NCBI GenBank assembly: GCA_963815445.1
Contig: CAWFGV010000007.1
Coordinates: forward strand, 1-64,000
Direction: 5' to 3'
DNA length: 64,000 nucleotides
From: JANLYC01 sp963815445
GTDB lineage: Bacteria; Actinomycetota; Actinomycetes; Propionibacteriales; Nocardioidaceae
Made by a program: the position numbers and the translations under genes. Positions 21,140 through 29,607 of this stretch are shown here, piece by piece. The notes under the pieces were generated by a model, which was not told the origin of the DNA, did not search any database, and saw only the letters and a program-made list of their open reading frames with translations. Numbering within the stretch: the first letter of the stretch is position 1; every line of letters begins with the position of its first letter.

Positions 21140-23500
21140 TCACGGGCGCCAACGACGGTGGCGGACGCCGGCTTCGCCTTCGCGGATCAACGCCAGGCGC
21201 GGCTTGGGGCCGTCGGTCCGACCGGTCTGTGGTTTGCGCCGTCCCGGCAGCCACGGCGACGGCCAGCGTGCTCCCGGACCGCCATACCCCTGCTCGAGCG
21301 CGGCGTGCAGCGTCCACATCGGGTCGTACAGGTGCACCCGGCCCAGCGCGCAGAGGTCGGCCCGCCCGGCCAGGATCAGTGAGTTCACGTCGTCGTACGA
21401 CGAGATGACGCCTACCGCGATCGTGGCGATGTCGACCCGGTTGCGGATCGCGTCGGCGTAGGGCGTCTGGTACGAGCGACCGAACGCCGGACGCTCCTCC
21501 GCAATCACCTGCCCGGTCGACACATCGATCGCGTCGGCGCCGGCAGCAGCAAACGCGCGCGCCACCTCGACGGCTTCGTCTGTGTCGACGCCCCCCTCGG
21601 CCCAGTCGGTGGCCGAGATGCGCACGGTCATCGGTTTGTCGTCCGGCCATACCTCGCGGATCGCCGCGAACACCTCGATCGGGAACCGCAGCCGGTTCTT
21701 CAACGAGCCGCCGTACGCATCGGTCCGGTGATTGGTCAGCGGCGAGATGAAGCTCGACAGCAGGTAACCGTGCGCGCAGTGCAGCTCGATCAGGTCGAAG
21801 CCGGCCCTCTCCCCCCGCACCGCGGCGTCGACGAACTGCTGGCGGATCGTCGCCAGGTCATCGACCGTCAGCTCGCGCGGAACCTGATTGACGCCGGCGC
21901 GATAGGGCAGCGGCGAGGGCGCGACAACGTCCCAGTTGTCAGCCGGCAGCGGTTCGTCCATGCCCTCCCACATCCGCTTCGTCGAGCCCTTACGACCCGA
22001 GTGGCCGAGCTGCAGGCCCATCGCCGCGTCGGTGTGCTCGTGCACGAAGTCCGTGATTTCGCGAAACGCGGCCGCCTGGGTGTCGTCATACAGGCCGCAG
22101 CAGGCCGGACTGATCCGGCCCTCCGGCGAGACGCACGTCATCTCGGTCATCACCAGGCCGGCCCCGCCGAGCGCCTTGCCGGTCAGGTGCGTGAAGTGGA
22201 ACGGCCCAGGCAAGCCGTCCACGGCCATGTACATGTCCATGGCCGAGACGATCACCCGGTTGGGCAGCGTGAGCCCGCGCAGCCGGAACGGCTGGAACAT
22301 CGGCGGCCGTACGTCGCCGTTCGCCATACCTCGCCGTGTCTCATGGTCGGCGAACCACGCGTCGGCGGCCTCGACGAACTCGTGGTCGCGCACGCGCAAG
22401 TTGTCATACGTGACCCGCCGACTTCGGGTCATGATGTTGAACGCGAACTGCATGGGTTCCTGATCGGTGTACTGGCCCAGGTTCTCAAACCACTCGAGGC
22501 TGGCCTGGGCTGCGCGCTGCGTCGAGAGCACGACCGGTCGGCGCTCATCCTCATACGCCGCCAGCGCGGCCGGCACGGACTCCGCCTCGTGCAGACAGGC
22601 GGCAAGCGCCAGCGCGTCCTCCATGGCGAGCTTGGTACCGGACCCGATCGAGAAGTGCGCCGTGTGCGCCGCATCGCCGAGCAGCACGACGTTGTCATGC
22701 CGCCACGACGCGTTGCGGACAGTGGCGAAGCTCACCCATCGGGAGTTGTTGGCCATCACCTCGTGTCCGGCGAGGACGTCCGCGAACAGCTCGCGCACGA
22801 AGGCGATGGACTTCTCGTCGGAGTCGCCCGGCTGCGGATCCGGCGGCGCCATCGCAGCAAACCCGGCGCGCTCCCACACGTCATCGTGCATCTCGATGAT
22901 GAACGTGCTGCCGTGCGCGTCGAACGGGTACCCGTGGATCTGCATCACGCCGTACGGCGTCTCGCGGACCACGAAGGTGAAGGCGTCGAAGACCTTGTCG
23001 GTACCGAGCCACATGTAGCGGCAACGTCGGGTCTCGATGGTCGGGCCGAAGCTGTCGGCATACGTCGCCCGCACCTGCGAGTTCAGGCCGTCGCTGGCGA
23101 CAACCAGGTCATATGACGCGCGGAGCTCCTCGACCGGCGGCGCCCCGGTCCGGAACAGCACCTCGACCCCGAGCTCGTCGCATCGCGCCTGCAAGATCTC
23201 GAGCAGGCGACGTCGGCTCATCGCGGCAAACCCATGGCCACCACTGGTGATCACCTGCCCGGCGAAGTGCACGTCGATGTCGTCCCAGCGGGCGAACTCC
23301 TCCTCCATCGCGGCGTGGATCGCCGGGTCGGCGTGTTCGATGCCACCGAGCGTCTCGTCGGAGAACACCACGCCGAACCCGAAGGTGTCGTCGGCGGCGT
23401 TCCGCTCCCAGACGGTGATCTCATGATGAGGGCCGAGCTGCTGCGCGAGCGCGGCGAAGTACAGGCCGCCGGGGCCTCCGCCGATCACCGCGATGCGCAC
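21140..23500 (-). CDS. Fused FAD monooxygenase / old-yellow-enzyme reductase, 2-aminobenzoyl-CoA type
   Basis: A 786-residue two-domain flavoenzyme. The N-terminal half is an FAD monooxygenase (MRIAVIGGGPGGLYFA; ADPAIHAAM region; LLGDAAHTAHFSIGSG near residue 285). The C-terminal half is an FMN old-yellow-enzyme domain with LQLGHSGRKG, HCAHGYLLSSF and DAYGGSLKNRLRF. This fusion is known from 2-aminobenzoyl-CoA monooxygenase/reductase, which hydroxylates and then reduces the ring of anthraniloyl-CoA; salicylyl-CoA 5-hydroxylases share only the first half. The GTG at 23500 is preferred over a TTG at 23515 because GGAGGAG lies seven bases before it and it opens the FAD motif. Divergent from enoyl-CoA hydratase. 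Confidence 0.88.
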   Translation of the reverse strand: MRIAVIGGGPGGLYFAALAQQLGPHHEITVWERNAADDTFGFGVVFSDETLGGIEHADPAIHAAMEEEFARWDDIDVHFAGQVITSGGHGFAAMSRRRLLEILQARCDELGVEVLFRTGAPPVEELRASYDLVVASDGLNSQVRATYADSFGPTIETRRCRYMWLGTDKVFDAFTFVVRETPYGVMQIHGYPFDAHGSTFIIEMHDDVWERAGFAAMAPPDPQPGDSDEKSIAFVRELFADVLAGHEVMANNSRWVSFATVRNASWRHDNVVLLGDAAHTAHFSIGSGTKLAMEDALALAACLHEAESVPAALAAYEDERRPVVLSTQRAAQASLEWFENLGQYTDQEPMQFAFNIMTRSRRVTYDNLRVRDHEFVEAADAWFADHETRRGMANGDVRPPMFQPFRLRGLTLPNRVIVSAMDMYMAVDGLPGPFHFTHLTGKALGGAGLVMTEMTCVSPEGRISPACCGLYDDTQAAAFREITDFVHEHTDAAMGLQLGHSGRKGSTKRMWEGMDEPLPADNWDVVAPSPLPYRAGVNQVPRELTVDDLATIRQQFVDAAVRGERAGFDLIELHCAHGYLLSSFISPLTNHRTDAYGGSLKNRLRFPIEVFAAIREVWPDDKPMTVRISATDWAEGGVDTDEAVEVARAFAAAGADAIDVSTGQVIAEERPAFGRSYQTPYADAIRNRVDIATIAVGVISSYDDVNSLILAGRADLCALGRVHLYDPMWTLHAALEQGYGGPGARWPSPWLPGRRKPQTGRTDGPKPRLALIREGEAGVRHRRWRP

Positions 23501-23558
23501 GCGCGTCTCCTCCAAGGCCGGTCAGTTGTTCCGAGCGTATGTCGTATTTGCAACGGTC

Positions 23559-23576
23559 GTCAACCATACGCGAGAC
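23559..23576 (+). promoter_or_regulatory. Candidate PaaX-type operator, site 1
   Basis: GTCAA-N5-CGCGAGAC in the divergent promoter region of the monooxygenase and enoyl-CoA hydratase genes. The same 13 fixed bases with the same spacing occur at 27452-27469 in the other divergent promoter of this catabolic island. A looser inverted repeat CGTAT...ATACG surrounds site 1. Binding by the PaaX protein encoded at 27505 is inference. Confidence 0.45.
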
Positions 23577-23587
23577 TTCAAGGTCAG

Positions 23588-23661
23588 CAAGGCAAATCCC
23601 CAGTGGCACAGGCGCGTTTGCCTAGTTCACAAGCCACCTGGCTTGTTCACTAGGCAAACGC
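23588..23661 (+). repeat. Palindromic intergenic element, copy C
   Basis: Plus-strand copy in the divergent region between the monooxygenase and hydratase genes. The first 20 bases are nearly identical to copy B. The hairpin arms (23614-23626/23649-23661) read CCTAGT/ACTAGG where other copies have CCTTGT/ACAAGG, a compensatory double change. Inner arms ACAAGCC/GGCTTGT, loop ACCT. Confidence 0.9.
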
Positions 23662-23716
23662 ACGGCCACGGCTACGCTGAGCGCGTTGCCCCGATCGAGC
23701 CAGGAGGTCAGCCGAG

Positions 23717-24544
23717 ATGAGCCCGTTCCGGGGATCCGTGCCGTTCACGGACGAGTGGCGGCACTTCGACGTGTCCCGCGATGACGGCGTTGCCACGATC
23801 ACGTTCAACCGGCCCGACAAGCTCAACGCGCTCACCTTCGAGGGGTATGCCGACCTGCGCGACTTCTTCGCCGAGATCGCCCACCGTGACGACACCCGCG
23901 TCGTCGTCCTCCGCGGCGAGGGCCGGTCGTTCTGCTCCGGCGGCGACGTGCACGAGATCATCGGCGCGACTTTGACCATGCGCCCGGACGAGCTGCTCGC
24001 CTTCACCCGGATGACAGGTGACGTCGTCAGAGCGATGCGCGAGTCGCCCGTCCCGGTCATCGCCGCCATCCACGGCACCGCCGCAGGCGCCGGCTCCGTC
24101 CTCGCGCTCGCCGCCGACTTTCGGATCATGACCCGGTCGGCGAAGTTCGCGTTCCTCTTCACCAGGGTCGGCCTGGCCGGCGCCGACATGGGCGCGGCCT
24201 ACCTCCTGCCTCGGCTCGTTGGACTCGGCCGCGCCACCCAGCTGCTCATGCTCGGCGACACGCTGCCCGCCGACAAGGCGGACGCCTGGGGCCTGGTCAG
24301 CGAGCTCGTCGACGACGACCAGCTCGACGCGACCACACAGGTGCTCGCGGAACGACTCGCCACCGGCCCGTGGCAGGCGTACTCCGCCACCAAGTCCCTG
24401 CTCACCCGCGAGCTCGACCTCGGCCTCACCGGCGCCGTCGAGCTCGAGGCGATGACGCAAGCCCTGTTGATGAAGGGCGACGACTACGCCGAGTTCCACG
24501 CAGCCTTCACCGGCAAGCGACCGCCGGAGTGGACGGGTCGCTGA
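23717..24544 (+). CDS. Enoyl-CoA hydratase/isomerase family protein
   Basis: A 275-residue crotonase-fold enzyme. ITFNRPDKLNALT opens the fold, RGEGRSFCSGGDVHEI gives the CoA-binding/oxyanion loop, and HGTAAGAGSVLALAAD the second oxyanion helix. The position of the usual catalytic glutamates is partly changed (GLAGADMGAAYLL), so it may act on an unusual ring-derived CoA ester. GGAGG lies upstream of the ATG. It is followed after one base by an acyl-CoA dehydrogenase gene, in one operon. In the 2-aminobenzoyl-CoA route such enzymes take the reduced ring towards cleavage. Confidence 0.9.
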   Translation: MSPFRGSVPFTDEWRHFDVSRDDGVATITFNRPDKLNALTFEGYADLRDFFAEIAHRDDTRVVVLRGEGRSFCSGGDVHEIIGATLTMRPDELLAFTRMTGDVVRAMRESPVPVIAAIHGTAAGAGSVLALAADFRIMTRSAKFAFLFTRVGLAGADMGAAYLLPRLVGLGRATQLLMLGDTLPADKADAWGLVSELVDDDQLDATTQVLAERLATGPWQAYSATKSLLTRELDLGLTGAVELEAMTQALLMKGDDYAEFHAAFTGKRPPEWTGR

Positions 24545-24545
24545 G

Positions 24546-25694
24546 ATGGCAGACACCGGTCTTTTCGACCTCACCGCCCAGCAGCATGAGCACCTCGCGT
24601 GGGTCAAGGACGTGGCCCGCGACGCGCTCGTCCCGATCGCCGATCGGGGCCGACCCGGGCACGTCAACCACCACCTCGTCACCGCGATGGGCGATCTCGG
24701 GCTGCTGCGTCGGCTCTTCCCCGGCGTCGGCCACGACACGACCTCCCGCGAGGCGGCTGCCCTCGACCTGTGCCTGCTCCGCGAAGCTCTCGCGACTGTC
24801 TGCACCGAGGCCGAGACGGCGCTCGCGTTGCAGGGACTCGGCACCTATCCCGTGCTCCAGTCCGGCTCCGAGGAGCTGGTACGCCGCTGGGTTCCGGCCG
24901 TCGCGCGCGGGGAGGCGATCGCCGCGTTCGCACTCACCGAACCCGATGCCGGGTCCGACGCAGCCGCCCTCTCCTTGGAGGCCGCGTCCGATGGCGACGG
25001 CTGGCGGCTCACCGGTGTGAAGCTGTGGATCTCCAACGCCCCGGAAGCCGACTTCTACACAGTCTTCGCTCGCACCACCCCGGACGCCGGCTCACGTGGC
25101 GTCAGCGCGTTCGTCGTACCGGGCGAGGCGCCCGGCGTCTCCGGTGACCACCTCGACATGCTGTCGCCCCACCCGATCGGTCGGCTGGTCCTGGACGGCG
25201 TACGAGTCACCCGGGCCGACCTGCTCGGGGCCCCGGACCAGGGCTTCGCCGTGGCCATGCGAACCCTCGACCTGTTCCGGCCCAGTGTCGGCGCGTTCGC
25301 GGTCGGCATGGCCCAGGCCGCGCTCGACGCGGCCGTGGCGCACGCGAATGACCGGCAGGCCTTCGGCGGACCACTGCGGGCCTTGCAGTCGGTCGGTCAC
25401 ACCTTGGCCGAGATGGCCACCCGGGTCGAGACCGCACGACTGATGGTCTACCGCGCCGCAGCGGCGTACGACGACGGCCGGCCGGGCATCTCGACCAGCT
25501 CGGCGATGGCCAAGCTCGTCGCCACCGAGACCGCTCAGTGGGTCGTCGACCAGGCGATCCAGATCCACGGCGCGCGCGCCCTGCAGCGTGGCCACCTGCT
25601 GGAGCACCTCTACCGCGAGGTCCGCGCCCCGCGCATCTACGAAGGTGCCAGTGAGGTGCAGCGGTCGATCATCGCCCGCGACCTCTACCGCTGA
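24546..25694 (+). CDS. Acyl-CoA dehydrogenase
   Basis: A 382-residue FAD enzyme that oxidises an acyl-CoA to an enoyl-CoA. FALTEPDAGSDAAAL is the FAD-binding segment, VKLWISNAPEA the substrate loop, and IYEGASEVQRSII the C-terminal signature that carries the family's glutamate region. The gene is almost contiguous with the hydratase and surely co-translated. Electrons would go to ETF, which is not encoded here. It converges on the CoA ligase gene with an 87-base gap that contains no strong hairpin. Confidence 0.92.
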   Translation: MADTGLFDLTAQQHEHLAWVKDVARDALVPIADRGRPGHVNHHLVTAMGDLGLLRRLFPGVGHDTTSREAAALDLCLLREALATVCTEAETALALQGLGTYPVLQSGSEELVRRWVPAVARGEAIAAFALTEPDAGSDAAALSLEAASDGDGWRLTGVKLWISNAPEADFYTVFARTTPDAGSRGVSAFVVPGEAPGVSGDHLDMLSPHPIGRLVLDGVRVTRADLLGAPDQGFAVAMRTLDLFRPSVGAFAVGMAQAALDAAVAHANDRQAFGGPLRALQSVGHTLAEMATRVETARLMVYRAAAAYDDGRPGISTSSAMAKLVATETAQWVVDQAIQIHGARALQRGHLLEHLYREVRAPRIYEGASEVQRSIIARDLYR

Positions 25695-25781
25695 CGCGGG
25701 GCCGTCGACGTTCTCGTTGTGGCTGAACCATCGTGCGACCGGTCACTCGGCCCGTCAGCCACCAACCGGGTGGTTCGGCCG

Positions 25782-27395
25782 TCAGGCCCTTTCACGGAGG
25801 CGGAAGCGCTGCAGCTTGCCCGTGCTCGTGCGCGGCAAGGCATCGACGACAAGCACGGCCCGCGGGTACTTGTACGGGGCGATCTCGGCCTTGGTGAAGT
25901 CCTGCAACCCTTTGACGAACGTCTCGTCCGCGTCGACTCCCTCGCGCAGGACGACGTATGCCGTCACCAGCTGTCCACGATCCTCGTCCGGCACGCCCAC
26001 CACGGCGCACTCGACCACGTCGGGATGCCGAAGCACCGCCTCCTCCACCTCCGGGCCGGCGATGTTGTAGCCGGAGGAGACGATCATGTCGTCGCTGCGC
26101 GCCTGGTACCAGAAGTAGCCCCGGTCGTCGCACACGAACGTGTCGCCGGTGAGGTTCCAGCCGTCGTGGACGTACGCCGACTGTCGCGCGTCGGCGAGGT
26201 AGCGACACCCGGTCGGACCCTTGACGGCCAGTCGCCCGATCTCGCCCGCGGGCACCGGCCGACCCTGCTCATCGACCACGGTGGCTTGATAGCCGGGCAC
26301 CGGCTTTCCGGTCGAGCCCGGCACGATGTCCTCATCGGCCGCCGAGATGAAGATGTGCAGCATCTCGGTCGCCCCGATCCCGTCGATGATCTTCACGCCG
26401 GTCGCGTCGGCGAACGCCTGCCACGTGGCCACCGGCAGGTGCTCCCCCGCTGACACACAGCGGCGCAGGCTGGTCAGGTTGCCGACCACGCCCGCCGCCA
26501 GCATGGCCTTGTATGCCGTCGGGGCGGTGAAGCAGATCGTCACGTCGTGGGTGGCGATGTGCTCGGCCAGCTCGGCGGGCGTGGCCTTCTCGATCAGCAG
26601 GGTCGAAGCGCCGACCCGGAGCGGGAAGACAACCAGCCCACCGAGCCCGAACGTGAACGCCAGCGGCGGAGTACCCGTGAACACGTCGTCGCCGGTCGGT
26701 TTGAGCACATGTGCCGAGAACGTGTCGGCGTTGGCGAGCACATCGCGGTGGAAATGCATCGTCGCCTTCGGCCGGCCCGTGGTGCCCGATGTGAAGGCCA
26801 GCAGCGCGACGTCATCGGCCGCTGTCTCCACGGGCGTGAACTCATCCGACACGTCGGCCGCACGTCGGCTGAGGTCGTCGGCGTCGTCTCCGCCGTACGC
26901 GACGATCGGCACCGTGGCCAGCGCGGAGGTACGCAGGTCGTCGAGGAAGCGGTGGTCGCACACGGCCACGTCGATCCGGGAGATCTCGTGGATCGTCGTC
27001 AGCTCGCCCGCGCGCAGCAACGGCATCGTCGTGACCACGACCCCGCCGGCCCGCAGCACGGCGAACCAGCACGCCACCAGCCACGGGTTGTTTGGGCCCC
27101 GCAGCAGCACCCGGTTGCCCGGCACCACGTCGAGCTCGTCGACGAGGACGCGCGCGATCCGGTTGGCCATCGACCGCAGCTCGCCGTAGGTCCAGCGTTC
27201 CCCGCCCGGAGCGAGCAGACAGGTCCGGTCGGCGCCCTGCTCGGCGATCGTGCGATCGAGCAGCTCGACACCACAGTTGAGTCGGTCCGGGTACTGCAGC
27301 TCGGGCAGCTCGAAGACGAGGTCCGGCCAGGAGTCCTCCGGTGGCAGGCTGTCGCGACAGAACGTGTCGACGTGGGCCGACGGGGTCAGCGGCAT
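25782..27395 (-). CDS. Aryl-CoA ligase, 2-aminobenzoate/benzoate-CoA ligase type
   Basis: A 537-residue ANL-superfamily adenylate-forming ligase. The N-terminal HVDTFCRDSLPPEDSWPD is typical of 2-aminobenzoate-CoA ligases. The AMP-binding P-loop reads FTSGTTGRPKATMH, IDGIGATEML the A5 motif, and the C-terminal lysine is in RTSTGKLQRFRLRE. It would activate anthranilate (or another benzoate) to its CoA thioester, supplying the substrate for the fused monooxygenase. The start at 27395 has GAAGGG upstream; 14 extra residues from 27437 look unrelated. It diverges from paaX across a region with a shared operator motif. Confidence 0.88.
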   Translation of the reverse strand: MPLTPSAHVDTFCRDSLPPEDSWPDLVFELPELQYPDRLNCGVELLDRTIAEQGADRTCLLAPGGERWTYGELRSMANRIARVLVDELDVVPGNRVLLRGPNNPWLVACWFAVLRAGGVVVTTMPLLRAGELTTIHEISRIDVAVCDHRFLDDLRTSALATVPIVAYGGDDADDLSRRAADVSDEFTPVETAADDVALLAFTSGTTGRPKATMHFHRDVLANADTFSAHVLKPTGDDVFTGTPPLAFTFGLGGLVVFPLRVGASTLLIEKATPAELAEHIATHDVTICFTAPTAYKAMLAAGVVGNLTSLRRCVSAGEHLPVATWQAFADATGVKIIDGIGATEMLHIFISAADEDIVPGSTGKPVPGYQATVVDEQGRPVPAGEIGRLAVKGPTGCRYLADARQSAYVHDGWNLTGDTFVCDDRGYFWYQARSDDMIVSSGYNIAGPEVEEAVLRHPDVVECAVVGVPDEDRGQLVTAYVVLREGVDADETFVKGLQDFTKAEIAPYKYPRAVLVVDALPRTSTGKLQRFRLRERA

Positions 27396-27451
27396 GGGCA
27401 ACCCTTCGCGCAGGGGACGACTGACCCCAGTATTCACCGCTCGTGACGACA

Positions 27452-27469
27452 GTCAAGACACCGCGAGAC
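27452..27469 (+). promoter_or_regulatory. Candidate PaaX-type operator, site 2
   Basis: Second occurrence of GTCAA-N5-CGCGAGAC, between the divergent ligase and paaX genes. It sits about 23 bases upstream of the putative paaX -10 hexamer TATCGT (27493-27498), over the expected -35 region, a position suited to autorepression. Confidence 0.45.
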
Positions 27470-27504
27470 GGCGACCGCCCCGGACGAGTCGGTATCGTGT
27501 TGCG

Positions 27505-28365
27505 GTGACGACGATCCGAGAGGCTGCACAGAGCGGCCCAGCGGCACCCGGTCCGTCGTTCCCTCCGCGGGCGCTGATCGTGACGATCTACGGTCTGTAC
27601 GCCCGAGAGGGAGACGGCTGGTTCAGCGTCTCGACCCTGATCCGGCTGATGGCGGAGCTCGGGGTCGACGAGCCGGCGGTCCGCTCCTCGATCTCCCGCC
27701 TGAAGCGACGCGGGATTCTCCTCGCGCACAGCCGTGACGGCGTCGCCGGCTATGAGCTCGCTCCGTCCGCCAGGTCGATCTTCGACGAGGGCGACCGGCG
27801 CATCTTCGCCCGCCCGCGGGCATCGGTCGACAAAGGCTGGCTGCTGGCCGTGTTCAGCGTCCCCGAGTCGCAGCGGGCACGCCGGCACGCACTGCGTTCT
27901 CGGTTGAGCTGGCTCGGGTTCGGCACGGTGGCGGCCGGGGTCTGGATCGCGCCCGCGCACCTGGAGGCCGAGACCAGGGACGTGCTCGACCGCGACCACC
28001 TGGCGCCCTACGTGGACCTGTTCCGTGCCGACCACGTGGCCTTCGGCGACCTCCGCGCCCTGGTGGACCAGTGGTGGGACCTCCGTGCCCTCCAGAGCCT
28101 GTATGACGACTTCCTGGCGACGTACACACCGGTCCGGGCAGCCTGGAGGCGCCGGCGCTCGACAGCGGAGTCGGCGCCGGGCAACGCCTTCGCCGACTAC
28201 GTGCAGGCGCTCACCTCCTGGCGACGCCTCCCGTACCTCGACCCCGGGCTGCCCGACGACGTCCTGCCGAAAGGTTGGACCGGCACGCGCGCCGCGGAGC
28301 TCTTCCTCGACCTACGCGAACGGCTTGCCGGTCCGGCCAAGGAGTTCGTGGCCGCGATCCGCTGA
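27505..28365 (+). CDS. paaX: PaaX-family transcriptional regulator
   Basis: A 286-residue regulator. The N-terminal winged helix (ALIVTIYGLYAREG...VDEPAVRSSISRLKRRG) and the C-terminal domain ending in VLPKGWTGTRAAELF define the PaaX family, repressors that sense aryl-CoA esters such as phenylacetyl-CoA. Here the likely effector is the CoA ester made by the adjacent ligase. The GTG at 27505 has TATCGT six bases upstream and no ribosome-binding site, so the mRNA is probably leaderless. A longer frame from 27250 overlaps the ligase gene and was rejected. Confidence 0.92.
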   Translation: MTTIREAAQSGPAAPGPSFPPRALIVTIYGLYAREGDGWFSVSTLIRLMAELGVDEPAVRSSISRLKRRGILLAHSRDGVAGYELAPSARSIFDEGDRRIFARPRASVDKGWLLAVFSVPESQRARRHALRSRLSWLGFGTVAAGVWIAPAHLEAETRDVLDRDHLAPYVDLFRADHVAFGDLRALVDQWWDLRALQSLYDDFLATYTPVRAAWRRRRSTAESAPGNAFADYVQALTSWRRLPYLDPGLPDDVLPKGWTGTRAAELFLDLRERLAGPAKEFVAAIR

Positions 28366-28388
28366 CCGGCGTGCGCGTCCCGAGCGGG

Positions 28389-28781
28389 TCAGAGGACGGC
28401 GAAGCCTTGCAGCTCGACGACGGCGGCCTTGTCCCAGAGACGCGTCACGCCGATCCCGGCCATCGCCGGGTACTCCGCACCGACCAACCGTTTCCACACC
28501 CGACCGATCTCGGTGGCCTGAGCGAGGTAGTCGTCCATGTCGACGATGTAGATCGTCATCGACGCCAGCTGATCGGGCGTGCCACCGGCCTCCGCCAGGG
28601 CCACCAGCAGGTTGCCGAGCGCCTGCTCGAACTGGGCGACGAGGCCACCCGCCACGACGTTCCCCTCGGCGTTCAGTCCGGTCTGCCCGGCGAGGAACAC
28701 GACCTGCCCTGATCCGACGACCGCATGGGAGAAGCCGCGCGGTCGGGCCAGTGACCCTGGGTTGATCCGTTTCAGGCTCAT
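28389..28781 (-). CDS. Rid-family protein without the catalytic arginine
   Basis: A 130-residue protein of the YjgF/YER057c/UK114 fold. RidA enzymes hydrolyse reactive enamine/imine intermediates using an arginine in a PAR motif; here the segment reads EYPAMAGIGV, with Met107 at the arginine position, which places it with the Rid4-7 type groups whose chemistry is unclear. It overlaps the SDR stop by four bases (ATGA), so the two are coupled. Presence in a cluster whose substrate bears an amino group suggests a role with an enamine intermediate, but that is inference. Confidence 0.88.
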   Translation of the reverse strand: MSLKRINPGSLARPRGFSHAVVGSGQVVFLAGQTGLNAEGNVVAGGLVAQFEQALGNLLVALAEAGGTPDQLASMTIYIVDMDDYLAQATEIGRVWKRLVGAEYPAMAGIGVTRLWDKAAVVELQGFAVL

Positions 28782-29554
28782 GACTGCACCGCTCCCCCGT
28801 CGACGTTGATGCCCTGCCCGTTGACCGACCCGTTCACGACGCACAGCCATACCGCCGAGGCCACCTCCTCGGGGGTGACGAGCCGACCGTTGGGCTGCTT
28901 GTCGGCCAGGATCTGCCGGGCCTGCGCCTCGGTCCGCCCCGTCTTCGACACGATGCCGGCCACGGTGGCGTCGGTCATCGGCGTGTCGACGTACCCGGGA
29001 CAGATCGCATTGATCGTGACCCCGCTCCGCGCGACCTCCGCGGCTGCTGACCGGACCATGCCGAGCACGCCGTGCTTGCTCGCGGTGTACGCCGCGATGT
29101 AGGGCTCGCCGATCTTGGCCGCCACGCTCGCGATCACCACGATCCGCCCGCGCTCGGCGTCGAGCATGCTGGGCAGGGCGCGGCGTAGGCACCGGAAGGG
29201 CGCGGTGAGGTTGAGGTCGAGCATGCGCTGCCATTGCGCGTCGCTGGTGCGGTGCAGCCGAGCCGACACGCCGGCACCGGCGTTGGCCACCACCACCTCG
29301 ACCGTTCCCCAGGCGTCCTCGACCGCGGCAAAGACGTGATCGGCGGCGTCCGGCCGCGTCATGTCTGCAGGGATGATCATGGTCTCGCCGTCACAGGCGG
29401 CCGCCGTCTCGCGCAGGTCATCCTCACCCCGCGCCGTCAGGGCTACCCGCAGCCCTTGCCGGCTGAGCTCGACGGCGACCGCGCGTCCGATCCCGCGGCT
29501 CGCCCCCGTCACGACGGCGACCCGGTTCGTCCATTCGCTGTTCTGCCCTGGCAT
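28778..29554 (-). CDS. SDR-family dehydrogenase, 3-hydroxyacyl-CoA type
   Basis: A 258-residue short-chain dehydrogenase. VVTGASRGIGRAVAV is the NAD(P) loop, NAGAG the structural motif, and YTASKHGVLG the YxxxK catalytic pair with Ser in VIASVAAK. The C-terminal NGSVNGQGINVDGG is standard. In the island it could oxidise a ring-derived hydroxyacyl-CoA. The ATG at 29554 is chosen; a GTG at 29575 would add seven residues. It is translationally coupled to the Rid-family gene and diverges from another SDR-like gene. Confidence 0.9.
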   Translation of the reverse strand: MPGQNSEWTNRVAVVTGASRGIGRAVAVELSRQGLRVALTARGEDDLRETAAACDGETMIIPADMTRPDAADHVFAAVEDAWGTVEVVVANAGAGVSARLHRTSDAQWQRMLDLNLTAPFRCLRRALPSMLDAERGRIVVIASVAAKIGEPYIAAYTASKHGVLGMVRSAAAEVARSGVTINAICPGYVDTPMTDATVAGIVSKTGRTEAQARQILADKQPNGRLVTPEEVASAVWLCVVNGSVNGQGINVDGGAVQS

Positions 29555-29578
29555 GGCCGCGAGCCTACCGACCACCGG

Positions 29579-29604
29579 CTGACCCTGGCTGTGGCTAGGG
29601 TCAG
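29579..29604. promoter_or_regulatory. Palindromic operator-like site over a promoter
   Basis: A perfect 8-bp inverted repeat, CTGACCCT-N10-AGGGTCAG, between two divergent SDR genes. The right arm overlaps the presumed -10 hexamer TAGGGT (29596-29601) of the gene at 29608, so a bound protein would block that promoter. The regulator is unknown. Confidence 0.5.
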
Positions 29605-29607
29605 GGC

